Shown piece after piece: positions 51,803 through 60,279 of a stretch of 64,000 nucleotides of DNA. Under the pieces are notes generated by a model. It saw only the letters and a program-made list of their open reading frames with translations. It was not told where the DNA came from and ran no database searches. The stretch is taken from assembly GCA_963740525.1 (NCBI GenBank), contig CAVUEG010000003.1, positions 27,467-91,466 of the forward strand. The letters are read 5' to 3'. Each line of letters begins with the position of its first letter. Within the stretch, counting starts at the first letter, position 1. This stretch comes from CAVUEG01 sp963740525. Its GTDB lineage: Bacteria; Actinomycetota; Actinomycetes; Propionibacteriales; Nocardioidaceae. Both the position numbers and the translations under genes were made by a program.

Positions 51803-53271
51803 CAGAAGAGGTCCGGGGCGAAGGTCGTCGGGTCCACCACGACGTTCGAGTGAGCCATCTTCTCCAGGAACTTCGGCCGCAGACCTGTCGGTCGCAGGGC
51901 GCCCATGCTGTTGCCCTGCGCGTCGAACCCGGCTGAGTGGTCGTAGATGAAGACGTCCTGGAGCGTGATCACGTCGCCCTCCATGCGCTCCACCTCGGTC
52001 ACGTGGGTGATCCGTCGGGAGCCGTCCTTGAGCCGCGCCTGGTGCACGATCAGGTCGACGGCCGAGGCCACCTGCTCGCGGATGGCGCGAACGGGAAGGT
52101 CCATCCCCGCCATCAGGACCATGGTCTCCATGCGCGCCAAGGTGTCGCGTGGGCCGTTCGAGTGGAGCGTACAGATGGAGCCGTCGTGTCCGGTGTTCAT
52201 TGCCTGGAGCATGTCGAGGGCCGCGGAGTCACGGACCTCACCGACGATGATCCGGTCGGGGCGCATGCGCAGGGAGTTCTTGACGAGGTCACGGATGCTG
52301 ACGGCGCCCTTGCCCTCGATGTTGGCCGGTCGTGACTCGAGGCGTACGACGTGGTCCTGCTTGAGCTGGAGCTCGGCAGCGTCCTCGATGGTGACGATCC
52401 GCTCGTCCGTCGGGATGAAGGACGACAGCACGTTCAGGGTCGTCGTCTTGCCGGCACCTGTTCCGCCGGACACGATCACGTTGAGCCGACCGCGCACGCA
52501 GGCGTCGAGGAACGCTGCCGTCTTCTCCGACAGCGAGCCGAACTTGATCAGGTCGCTGACCGTCAGGGGGTCGGCGGCGAACTTGCGGATCGTGAGCGCG
52601 GCCCCGTCGATCGAGAGTGGGGGGACCACGGCGTTCACGCGGCTGCCGTCGGGGAGTCGGGCGTCAACCATGGGGCTCGACTCGTCGACCCGGCGTCCGA
52701 TGCGGGAGACGATCTTGTCGATGACGCGACGCAGGTGCGCCTCGTCGTTGAACTTGCCGTCGACCTTGGTCAGGCGTCCCTTGCGCTCCAGCCAGATGTC
52801 GAAGGGTCCGTTGACCATGACCTCGGCGACGTCCGGGTCACGCAGGTAGGGCTCGATCGGCCCGTAGCCGAGGATGTCGTCGGCGATCTCCTGGGTGATC
52901 CGGGTGCGGTCGGTGTTGGTCAGGGGCGTCTCGGTCTGACGCATCACTTCCTGCAGGACGGTGCGCACGCGTGACTCGAGCTCGGACTGCGTCATGTTCG
53001 CGTCGTAGAGCTCCGGCCCGAGCTGCTGAAGCAGCTCCTGGTGCACGCTCTCCTTCAGCGCGTCGAACTTGCCGACGGAGCTCTTGATCCCCGCAGCCGC
53101 GGCCTCAGCCGATGCGCGTCGCTTGCCCACGGCCGAGTCGGGGCTCGGCGCAGGGGTGGTCGGAGGCGGGGGACTCGGCGCGGCCGGCGTCGCCTCGGTG
53201 GTCTCGGTCGCTTCGATGTCCGCGTGCCGACCGCGGGAGGCGGCGGCGAGGCGTTCGCTGAGACTACTCAT
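51802..53271 (-). CDS. tadA: TadA/CpaF secretion ATPase
   Basis: 489 aa. An N-terminal disordered Pro/Ala-rich segment (to ~60) precedes a helical domain and the RecA-like ATPase core. Walker A is GGTGAGKT at 269-276; the Asp box, RMRPDRIIVGEVRD and GHDGSICTLHSNGPRDTLAR His box are all present. It powers pilus extrusion (and possibly retraction). In operon with the TadZ gene, 6 bp upstream. Confidence 0.95.
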   Translation of the reverse strand: MSSLSERLAAASRGRHADIEATETTEATPAAPSPPPPTTPAPSPDSAVGKRRASAEAAAAGIKSSVGKFDALKESVHQELLQQLGPELYDANMTQSELESRVRTVLQEVMRQTETPLTNTDRTRITQEIADDILGYGPIEPYLRDPDVAEVMVNGPFDIWLERKGRLTKVDGKFNDEAHLRRVIDKIVSRIGRRVDESSPMVDARLPDGSRVNAVVPPLSIDGAALTIRKFAADPLTVSDLIKFGSLSEKTAAFLDACVRGRLNVIVSGGTGAGKTTTLNVLSSFIPTDERIVTIEDAAELQLKQDHVVRLESRPANIEGKGAVSIRDLVKNSLRMRPDRIIVGEVRDSAALDMLQAMNTGHDGSICTLHSNGPRDTLARMETMVLMAGMDLPVRAIREQVASAVDLIVHQARLKDGSRRITHVTEVERMEGDVITLQDVFIYDHSAGFDAQGNSMGALRPTGLRPKFLEKMAHSNVVVDPTTFAPDLF

Positions 53272-53277
53272 CGGTCA

Positions 53278-54456
53278 TCACTTCTTCCGGCGGCTGAACC
53301 GTCGCTTGCCACCGTGGCCGTCACTCGTCCCGGCCAGCTCGTCGACCGGGAGCGGCTCGAAGTTGCGGGCCAGCGCGCGGAACGCACGGCTTGCGGGGTG
53401 GTCCTGCGAGGACAGGAGGATCGGGCGCCCCTCGTTGGTGGCGCTGGCGATGTCGAGCGAGGTCGGGATGGCGGTCGAGATCTTCATGTTGAGGATCGAC
53501 TCGACCTTGGGTGGGTCGATGCCGACGAGGTCGTCGGCCCGGTTGAGAAGGAGCCAACGGTGTCCCGGAGCGATGTTGAGCAGGTCCAGGGTCTCCATCG
53601 CGATCTTCATGTTCTTCAGCGCCGGCACGTCCAGTGTGGCCACCAGGATGCACTCGTCGGTCTCGTCGAGGGCCTGGAGCACCTGCTCGTCGAAGTTCGG
53701 CGCGGTGTCGACCACGACGTACTCGAAGTTCTCGCGCAAGGTGCGCAGGATCCCGGCGACGAGCCGTGCCGAGATCTGGTCCTTGGCATCGAGCTGCGGC
53801 GGAGCAGCGAGCACCTTGATCGAGTCCCCGTAGTTGGTCAGGAGAGGCTCGACCAGGTTGAAGTCGACGTGCGACTCGGCGAGTACGGCGTCGAAGATGG
53901 TGTGGGTCGGGAACAGCTGCAGGGTGATCGCGACATCGCCGAACGAGAGGTCGAGGTCGACGAGGCAGACCTTGTGGTCGCCGCCGTCGGCCAGGGCGAG
54001 GGCCAGGTTCACCGCGGTGGTGGTCTTGCCGACGCCTCCCTTGGGGGAGTAGATCGTGATCACCTTGCCGACGTCGGAGTCCTGGGTCGCGGCCTGGTCG
54101 TGCAGCGCTCCCCAGAGGGCCCGCGACCGCTCGACGGCCTTGCGCAGGCCGTGCAGGTCCTCGAGTTCCACCACCTCGCGGATGCCGGCCTGCATGGCGC
54201 CGGCGAGGGTGCTGGTGAGGACCGACTCGCGGATCAGGATCACGCTTGTCGCCGGCCGGGTGAGCCGGAGGGTGTCGGCGAAGGTCATCGCGACCCCCAT
54301 CTCGACTCCGGGACCGACGACGATGCAGTACTCCTCCGGCTTGGAGGCGACCCACTCGCCGACCGTCTCCAGGCCGTCGAAGACCTGGACACCTGCTGGC
54401 ATCGCTGAGGACAGCACGGCCGCTGTGGGACGTGCGGGTTCTACGAGAACTGGCAT
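53278..54456 (-). CDS. tadZ: TadZ/CpaE-like MinD-family ATPase
   Basis: 392 aa. Residues ~1-120 form a receiver-like domain (without a clear phosphorylation set), followed by a MinD-type P-loop YSPKGGVGKTTTAVNLAL (KGGVGKTT at 139-146). TadZ/CpaE proteins localise the pilus machine at the pole. It lies 8 bp after cpaB. Confidence 0.9.
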   Translation of the reverse strand: MPVLVEPARPTAAVLSSAMPAGVQVFDGLETVGEWVASKPEEYCIVVGPGVEMGVAMTFADTLRLTRPATSVILIRESVLTSTLAGAMQAGIREVVELEDLHGLRKAVERSRALWGALHDQAATQDSDVGKVITIYSPKGGVGKTTTAVNLALALADGGDHKVCLVDLDLSFGDVAITLQLFPTHTIFDAVLAESHVDFNLVEPLLTNYGDSIKVLAAPPQLDAKDQISARLVAGILRTLRENFEYVVVDTAPNFDEQVLQALDETDECILVATLDVPALKNMKIAMETLDLLNIAPGHRWLLLNRADDLVGIDPPKVESILNMKISTAIPTSLDIASATNEGRPILLSSQDHPASRAFRALARNFEPLPVDELAGTSDGHGGKRRFSRRKK

Positions 54457-54464
54457 GGTCTACC

Positions 54465-55214
54465 TCACCCGAAGAGATTCTGTCCGGTGACCCCGCGGTC
54501 GGACCGGATCGTGGACTGGTCGGTGAGCAAGGCGAAGCTGAGCTCGCCATTGCCCTGAGCGAAGAGCACCTTCTCAGCCTGGTTCTGGTCGAGGGCGAGA
54601 GTGAACAACGTCCGAGGCAGCTGCTCGGTCGTCTGTCCGCCCGAGGGATCCGTGGTGGTCGTCGGGACGACGGTGGTCGTGCCGACTGCGATCACCTCGA
54701 CGTCGTTGAGGAGCATCCGGGTGAAGGGTCCGACGGTCTTGCCCAGGTCGGAGCCGTTCATGAAGATGGCGACCTTGGCCCCCGGGTTCACGAACCCGGC
54801 GACCCGGCCGGTGTCAGTGAGGTTGACGGAGATGGCGATCTTGCCCTCCGGGATGTTCAGGCCCCCCGAGGAGGCCACCGCCCCGGCGTCACCGAACTTG
54901 GCTGTGATGATCTGCTCGCCCGGGAAGATCGTGGTCAGGGCGGACTTGCCCGCCAGTCCACTGGTGTTGTCCGTGGCCCCACTGATGACCTGAGCACGGG
55001 GAACGTTGCCGACGGCGACCTTGCCCGCGGCCAGCGCCGCGTCGATGGTCTCCCCGACGTCGATCTGCGCGACCGCCTTGAGCACCTGGACGTTCTCGTA
55101 CTTCGAGCTCGCCCGGGTGTCGGCACCGCGCACGTACAGGAAGACGAGCAGCGTGCCGAGGGCGGCGATTGCCGCCGCGACGATCAGGAGCACTCTCCTG
55201 CGGTTCATTGCCAC
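54465..55214 (-). CDS. cpaB: CpaB/RcpC-like pilus assembly protein (SAF domain)
   Basis: 249 aa with an N-terminal membrane helix (VLLIVAAAIAALGTLLVFLYV), then a SAF-like domain (VLKAVAQIDVGETIDAAL...) and an RcpC-type C-terminal region. In Gram-negatives the homologue links to the outer-membrane secretin; in an actinobacterium lacking that membrane it probably acts at the cell wall. First gene of the tad operon. Confidence 0.85.
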   Translation of the reverse strand: MAMNRRRVLLIVAAAIAALGTLLVFLYVRGADTRASSKYENVQVLKAVAQIDVGETIDAALAAGKVAVGNVPRAQVISGATDNTSGLAGKSALTTIFPGEQIITAKFGDAGAVASSGGLNIPEGKIAISVNLTDTGRVAGFVNPGAKVAIFMNGSDLGKTVGPFTRMLLNDVEVIAVGTTTVVPTTTTDPSGGQTTEQLPRTLFTLALDQNQAEKVLFAQGNGELSFALLTDQSTIRSDRGVTGQNLFG

Positions 55215-55309
55215 CGGCCCTTTGGTCGTCGTGCAGACGCACGGGGAAACTCTGTAGCGTCCACAATGACGGAGGTAAAGGCCTGTGTCCGGAGAACACG
55301 CAAGGTCAC

Positions 55310-55346
55310 CTAGTTGGGGTGATTTCGGATAGTCCGAAATAACTAG
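55310..55346. promoter_or_regulatory. Extended palindrome upstream of the tad operon
   Basis: Perfect arms ATTTCGGA (55322-55329) and TCCGAAAT (55333-55340) flank TAG; outer CTAGTT and AACTAG extend the symmetry. It lies between the fadD15-like stop and the cpaB start, about 110 bp before cpaB. Its AT-rich symmetry and lack of a T-run make an operator more likely than a terminator. Confidence 0.55.
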
Positions 55347-55370
55347 TCTGAGAGGGCTGATCTGCCCGGC

Positions 55371-57163
55371 TCAGCGGAGGTACAGCGACTCGATGTCCTC
55401 GTGGAACTCCTGCATCACGACGGTGCGGCGGAGCTTGAGGCTCGGGGTGAGCTGACCGGCCTCTTCGGTCCAGTCGGTCGACAGGATCGAGAACTTGCGG
55501 ATCGACTCGGCCTGCGAGACGGCCTTGTTCGCCTCGTCGACGGCTGTCTGGATCTCCTGCCTCAGGTCGGCGTCGTCGACGAGATCGCCGAGCTTGCGCG
55601 ACTTGCCACGCGAACCTGCCCAGGTCTCCAGTGCCTCCTCGTCGAGGGTGACCAGAGCGCCGACGAAGGGCCTGCCGTCGCCGACGACCATGCACTGGCT
55701 GACGAGGTGATGCGCCCGGATGCGGTCCTCGAGCACCGCGGGGGCCACGTTCTTGCCGCCGGCCGTCACCAGGATCTCCTTCTTGCGACCGGTGATCCGC
55801 ACGAAGCCCTCGTCGTCGACTTCGCCGAGGTCACCGGTGGACAGCCAGCCGTCGGGGTCGAGCACCAGCCTGGTGGCCTCGTCGTCGTTCCAGTAGCCCG
55901 CGAACACCTGCCCGCCACGGAAGCACAGCTCGCCGTCCTCGGCGATGCGCACCGACGTGCCGCCGAGGGGCCGTCCGACGGACCCGACCTTCTGGGCGTC
56001 GGGAAGGTTGACCGTCACGGCCGCGGTCGTCTCGGTGAGGCCGTAGCCCTCCAGCACGGGTAGGCCGATGCCGCGGTAGAAGTGACCCAGGCGCTCTCCC
56101 AGGGGTGCGCCACCCGAGACGGCGTAGGCACACGAGCCGCCCAGGGCGGCCCGAAGCCGCCCGTAGACGAGTCGGTCGAAGAGCGCGTGCTGGGCGCGGA
56201 GACGAACACTGACGCGCTTGGTGTCCAGTGCCCGGGAGTAGGCGATCGCGGTCTCGGTGGCCCGGTCGAAGGCCCTGCCGCGCCCGTCGATCGCGGCACG
56301 CTGTGACGCGGTGTTGAAGACCTTCTCGAAGACCCGGGGCACGCCGAGGATGAACGTCGGGTGGAAGCTTTCGAGGTCGGGTAGGAGCTGCTTGATGTTC
56401 GAGGAGTGGCCCAGGCGGACCCGTGCCTTGATGCAGCCGACCTGGATGATCCTGGCGAACACGTGCGCGAGCGGCAGGAACAGCAGTGTCGAGGCGCCTT
56501 CGGCGTCGAACACGACCTCGAGCTCGTCCACGGCCACACCGAGCTCGAACATGAAGTTGCCGTGGGTCAGCATGCAGCCCTTGGGGCGGCCGGTGGTGCC
56601 CGAGGTGTAGATCAGCGTGGCCAGGGACAGGGGCGTCACGGCGGCACGTCGGGCATCGAGGGCCTCGTCGGAGACGTCGCCACCCAGCCTGGTCAGTACG
56701 TCGACCGCCCCGTCGTCGAGCGACCACACATGGTTCAGCGGTCGAGGGCCTCCCTGCTCTCCTGCACGCGGGCGGGTGCCCCGGCCTCTCGACCACGACG
56801 GCACGCGCCCCGGAGTCGCCGAGGATCCACGCGACCTGCTCCGACGACGAGGTCTCGTAGACGGGCACGGTGACCAGCCCGGCGTACCAGATGGCGTAGT
56901 CGAGCAGGGTCCACTCGTAGCGAGTGCTGCGAGAGCAGGCGCGACGCGGTCACCCGGCTCGACGCCCGCGGCGACCAGCCCCTTGGCGACCCGCGGACCT
57001 CGGCGTGGAACTCGGCGGCCGTGACGTCCTGCCAGCCGTGCCTCCCGGGCCGGCTGAAGCGCGACCAGTCGGGGGCTTCGGCTGCATTGCGCACGACGTC
57101 GTCGGTGAGGCTCCCGGTCGCGGGGAGCTCCGCGGTCAGGGGCGTGGAGTACTCGCGCACCAC
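55371..57163 (-). CDS. Long-chain fatty-acid-CoA ligase (FadD15-like), N-terminal frameshifts
   Basis: From 55371 to about 56775 the frame is clean and shows the AMP-binding signatures TLIYTSGTTGRPKGCMLTHGN, EGYGLTETTAAVT and STGDLGEVDDEGFVRITGRKKE. The N-terminal ~130 residues read through at least three shifts (near 56,775, 56,930 and 57,000), but each fragment matches the family (GTG 57163, VREYSTPLT...DWSRFSRPG; YEWTLLDYAIWYAGLVTVPVYETSS). It activates fatty acids to acyl-CoA. The tad locus sits between it and the PimB-like gene, two neighbours in mycobacteria. Confidence 0.9.
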
Positions 57164-57194
57164 TCGCCCTTCGCCGATGTGTCACTGCGACGGG

Positions 57195-57200
57195 AGGTTA
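57195..57200 (-). promoter_or_regulatory. Predicted -10 box for fadD15-like gene
   Basis: Minus-strand TAACCT, about 30 nt before GTG 57163, which also has GAAGGG just upstream. The divergent SRPBCC gene has TACGCT at 57214-57219. Confidence 0.35.
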
Positions 57201-57265
57201 CCCCGGACCGTCCGATACGCTCGCGGTGGCACGGCAACTCACCACTCACCGCATGGCGCTGAGTC

Positions 57266-57706
57266 ATGGCCGAACAGACGACGTCGACCATCGTCATCGA
57301 CGCCGCGCCCGGCAGCCATCATGGGCGTCATCGCCGACTTCGAGGCCTACCCCGAGTGGGCCCAGGGCGTGAAGACGGCCGAGGTCGTCTCGAGAGGGCG
57401 ACGGCGCGCCGAGCGAGGTCTACTTCGAGCTCGACGCGAGCCCGATCAAGGACCCCTACACGCTGGGCTACGACTGGGAGGGCGACGAGGCGGTCCGCTG
57501 GACCCTCGTCAAGGGCAAGATGCTCAAGTCGATGGACGGGGCCTACGAGCTCGAGGACCGCGGCGACGGGACGCACCGAGGTCACCTACCGGCTCGCGGT
57601 CGACATCGCCATCCCGATGATCGGGATGCTCAAGCGCAAGGCCGAGAAGGTCATCATCGACACCGCGCTGAAGGGGCTCAAGAAGCGCGTCGAGTCGCTC
57701 GCCTGA
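57266..57706 (+). CDS. SRPBCC/polyketide-cyclase-like protein, frameshifted
   Basis: Starts MAEQTTSTIVIDAAP and ends MIGMLKRKAEKVIIDTALKGLKKRVESLA, ~146 aa. Frame changes near 57,312, 57,395 and 57,577 interrupt it, but the pieces (IMGVIADFEAYPEWAQGV, PSEVYFELDASPIKDPYTL, TEVTYRLAVDIAIP) form a complete START-like fold. It matches TB16.3 (Rv2185c, from memory), which binds an unknown hydrophobic ligand. The ArsA-like gene follows 4 bp later. Confidence 0.8.
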   Translation: MAEQTTSTIVIDAAPGSHHGRHRRLRGLPRVGPGREDGRGRLERATARRARSTSSSTRARSRTPTRWATTGRATRRSAGPSSRARCSSRWTGPTSSRTAATGRTEVTYRLAVDIAIPMIGMLKRKAEKVIIDTALKGLKKRVESLA

Positions 57707-57710
57707 CGTC

Positions 57711-58891
57711 GTGCGGATCCTCCTCTTCACTGGCAAGGGCGGGGTCGGGAAGACCACGGCCGCTGCCGGTACGGCGACCGCGGCGCTGCGAGCGGGCACC
57801 GGACCCTGGTGCTCTCCACGGACGCGGCACACTCCCTCGCGGACGCGTTCGGCGCGCCGATCGGCAGCGAGCCGACGGAGGTCGGCGGAGGGGCTGTTCG
57901 GTCAGCAGGTGGACGCCCAGCGACGCTTCGAGCGGTCCTGGGTGAGATCCAGGGCTACCTGCTGTCGGTGCTGGACGCGGCCGGCGTCGACCCGATCACC
58001 GCGGAGGAGCTCACCGTCATCCCCGGCGCCGAGGAGGTGTTCGCGCTGCTCGAGGTGCGCGCGCACGTGCTCTCGGGGGAGTGGGACGTGCTCGTCGTGG
58101 ACTGCGCGCCGACGGCCGAGACGCTGCGTCTGCTGGCGCTGCCGGAGGCGCTCGGCTGGTACATGGACCGGGTCTTCCCGGCCGAGCGGCGCGTGGTGCG
58201 GGCGCTGCGGCCCGTGCTGGCGAAGGCCGCGGGCGTGCCGATGCCTCAGGACAACGTCTTCGACGCGATCGAGCGGCTGCACCGGGACCTCGAGGAGGTG
58301 CACGGGATGCTGACGGGGGAGGACTCGAGCGTCCGGCTCGTCCTCACCCCGGAGACCGTCGTGGTGGCCGAGGCCAGGCGGTCGTTCACCACGCTCTCCC
58401 TGTTCGGCTACCGGGTGGACGGCGTGATCGCCAACCGGGTGTTCCCCCCGGACGGGGCCGACCGGTGGCGCGAACAGTGGGTGCCGGCCCAGGGCGAAGG
58501 TGCTCGGCGAGGTGGAGCAGTCCTTCGTCGGGCTGCCGATCTGGCGCTCGGCGTACCAGTCGCGCGAGCCGGTCGGGGATCGCGGCAGCTCGCGGACTTC
58601 GCGGGCGCCGCTACGGCGGCGACGACCCGTTGGCGGCTCCGACCGGGCAGGGCCCGATGACCATCTCGCGCACCTCGACCGGGGCCGTGCTGCGGATCGC
58701 ACTACCGTTTGTGGCCAAGTCGGACATCGACCTCGCGCGACATGGAGACGAACTCGTGGTGACCGTCGGCTCGTACCGCAGGCTGATCGCCCTGCCCGCG
58801 GCCCTGGCCAGGCACGTGGTGGCGGGTGCGAGCGTCGAGGACGGCGCCCTGCAGGTGCGGTTCCGGCCCGAGTCGGAGCGTGGGCACGTGA
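57711..58891 (+). CDS. ArsA-like ATPase with C-terminal HSP20-like domain, frameshifted
   Basis: GTG 57711 opens with the P-loop RILLFTGKGGVGKTTAAAG. Later pieces give LSTDAAHSLADAFG, LVVDCAPTAETLRLLALPEAL and VIANRVFPPDG; frame changes occur near 57,800, 57,885, 57,942, 58,498 and 58,580. The C-terminal part (RTSTGAVLRIALPFVAKSDIDLARHGDELVVTVGSYRR) is the HSP20-like domain of actinobacterial ArsA relatives (Rv2184c-type, from memory). The end at TGA 58,889-58,891, overlapping the next GTG, assumes one further shift. No arsenic genes are nearby; a role in membrane-protein or lipid handling is unproven. Confidence 0.78.
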
Positions 58892-59283
58892 CCGGCACCG
58901 GGGACGACGAGGGTCGGCGGGCTCGCCGAGGAGGCCGCCAAGCTGCTGGACGCGCTCCAGGACTGGGCCAAGGAGAGCGGCGCCGACCTCGACCGACGCG
59001 CCGACGGCGCGGCCGCCGGCGCGCGGGTGCGCTCCACCAGATCAACGACCACATCGCGACCGACGGCGAGGACTGCAAGTACTGCCCGGTGTGCCAGGTG
59101 ATCTCGGTCGTCCGCGGCACCAGCCCCGAGGTCAAGGCAGCACCTCGCGCACCGCGGCCAGCTCGCTGGTGCAGGCGCTGGCCGGGGCGATGGCGACGGA
59201 GGTGCCGAAGCCGGGGTCGAAGCGCCGCTGCGGGCCCGTGGAGAAGATCGACCTCGACGACGACCGAGTGGGAGGACGACTGA
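58888..59283 (+). CDS. Small CPVC protein following ArsA, frameshifted
   Basis: Pieces read MTGTGDDEGR, LAEEAAKLLDALQDWAKESGADLDRRAD, INDHIATDGEDCKYCPVCQVISVVRGTSPEVK, and a terminal DLDDD...EWEDD stop. The CKYCPVC motif suggests a zinc or redox site. Such proteins typically follow ArsA-like genes in Actinobacteria (Rv2183c-type). Frame changes near 58,915, 59,030, 59,137 and 59,265 make the exact length, about 130 aa, uncertain. Function unknown. Confidence 0.65.
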   Translation: MTGTGDDEGRRARRGGRQAAGRAPGLGQGERRRPRPTRRRRGRRRAGALHQINDHIATDGEDCKYCPVCQVISVVRGTSPEVKAAPRAPRPARWCRRWPGRWRRRCRSRGRSAAAGPWRRSTSTTTEWEDD

Positions 59284-60233
59284 TGGCCCTCACCGTGGGT
59301 GTGGACGTCGGGGGCACCAAGATCGCCGGTGGCGTGGTGGACGAGAAGGGCAACGTCCTCGCGACGGCGCGACGGGTCTCGCCGGCGACGGACACCGACG
59401 CGATCGAGGTGGCCATCGAGGACGGTCGTCGCCGAGCTCGCGGGAGCAGCACGACATCGGTCGCCGTCGGCGTCGGGGCCGCGGGCTTCGTCGACGTACG
59501 ACGGTCGACGGTGCTGTTCGCGCCCAACCTCGCCTGGCGCGACGAGCCACTCAAGGCCGACCTGGAGCAGCGCATCGGTCTGCCGGTCGTGATCGAGAAC
59601 GACGCGAACGCCGCGGCCTGGGGTGAGTTCACCTTCGGCGCCGGCGCACGACGTCGACGACCTGCTCCTCGTCACCGTCGGGACCGGCGTGGGCGGCGGC
59701 ATCGTGCTCAACGGAGAGCTGCACCGGGGGGCTTTCGGGATCGCCGCCGAGATCGGCCACATCCGGGTCGTGCCCCAGGGGCGGCTCTGTGGGTGCGGCA
59801 ACCTCGGCTGCTGGGAGCAGTACGCGAGCGGGTCCGCGCTGGTGAGGGAGGCGCGGGACGCAGGCGCGGCAGCGGCTCCCTGATCGCCAAGTCGCTGCTC
59901 GACCGTGCCGGCGGGGACGTCGGGGCGATCACCGGTCCGCTGATCACCGAGGCGGCCCGTGAAGGCGACGCGTTCGCGCTCGAGCAGCTGGCCAAGCTCG
60001 GGCGCTGGCTCGGGGAGGGCATCGCCACCCTGACGGCGGTGCTCGACCCGGCCGTCACGGTGATCGGGGGCGGGGTCTCCGAGGCGGGTGACCTGCTGCT
60101 GGAGCCGATCCGCCAGGCCTTCCGCCACACCCTCACCGGCCGCAGCTACCGGCCTGAGCTCGAGATCCGGCAGGCGACGCTGGGCAACAAGGCCGGGATG
60201 CTCGGCGCGGCCGACCTGGCCCGCCGTCCCTGA
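59283..60233 (+). CDS. glk: ROK-family glucokinase, frameshifted
   Basis: ATG 59283 overlaps the preceding stop. ATP-binding TVGVDVGGTKIAGGVVDE, glucose-binding VVIENDANAAAWGEF, the ROK zinc motif GCGNLGCWEQYASG and VTVIGGGVSEAGDLLLEP are all present. Frame changes near 59,645 and 59,865 displace the middle third. About 316 aa, as expected. It phosphorylates glucose for glycolysis. It converges on the TadG-like gene with only 34 bp between. Confidence 0.87.
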   Translation: MALTVGVDVGGTKIAGGVVDEKGNVLATARRVSPATDTDAIEVAIEDGRRRARGSSTTSVAVGVGAAGFVDVRRSTVLFAPNLAWRDEPLKADLEQRIGLPVVIENDANAAAWGEFTFGAGARRRRPAPRHRRDRRGRRHRAQRRAAPGGFRDRRRDRPHPGRAPGAALWVRQPRLLGAVRERVRAGEGGAGRRRGSGSLIAKSLLDRAGGDVGAITGPLITEAAREGDAFALEQLAKLGRWLGEGIATLTAVLDPAVTVIGGGVSEAGDLLLEPIRQAFRHTLTGRSYRPELEIRQATLGNKAGMLGAADLARRP

Positions 60234-60240
60234 CCCCTGC

Positions 60241-60279
60241 GGTTCAGCGGGTCAGCGGATCAGCGGATCACCGGATCAG
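60241..60279. repeat. Short 8-bp tandem repeats
   Basis: GTCAGCGG, ATCAGCGG, ATCACCGG, ATCAGCG follow one another from 60251. They extend across the end of the TadG-like gene and into the glk gap. Low information; may be a local slippage product. Confidence 0.5.
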
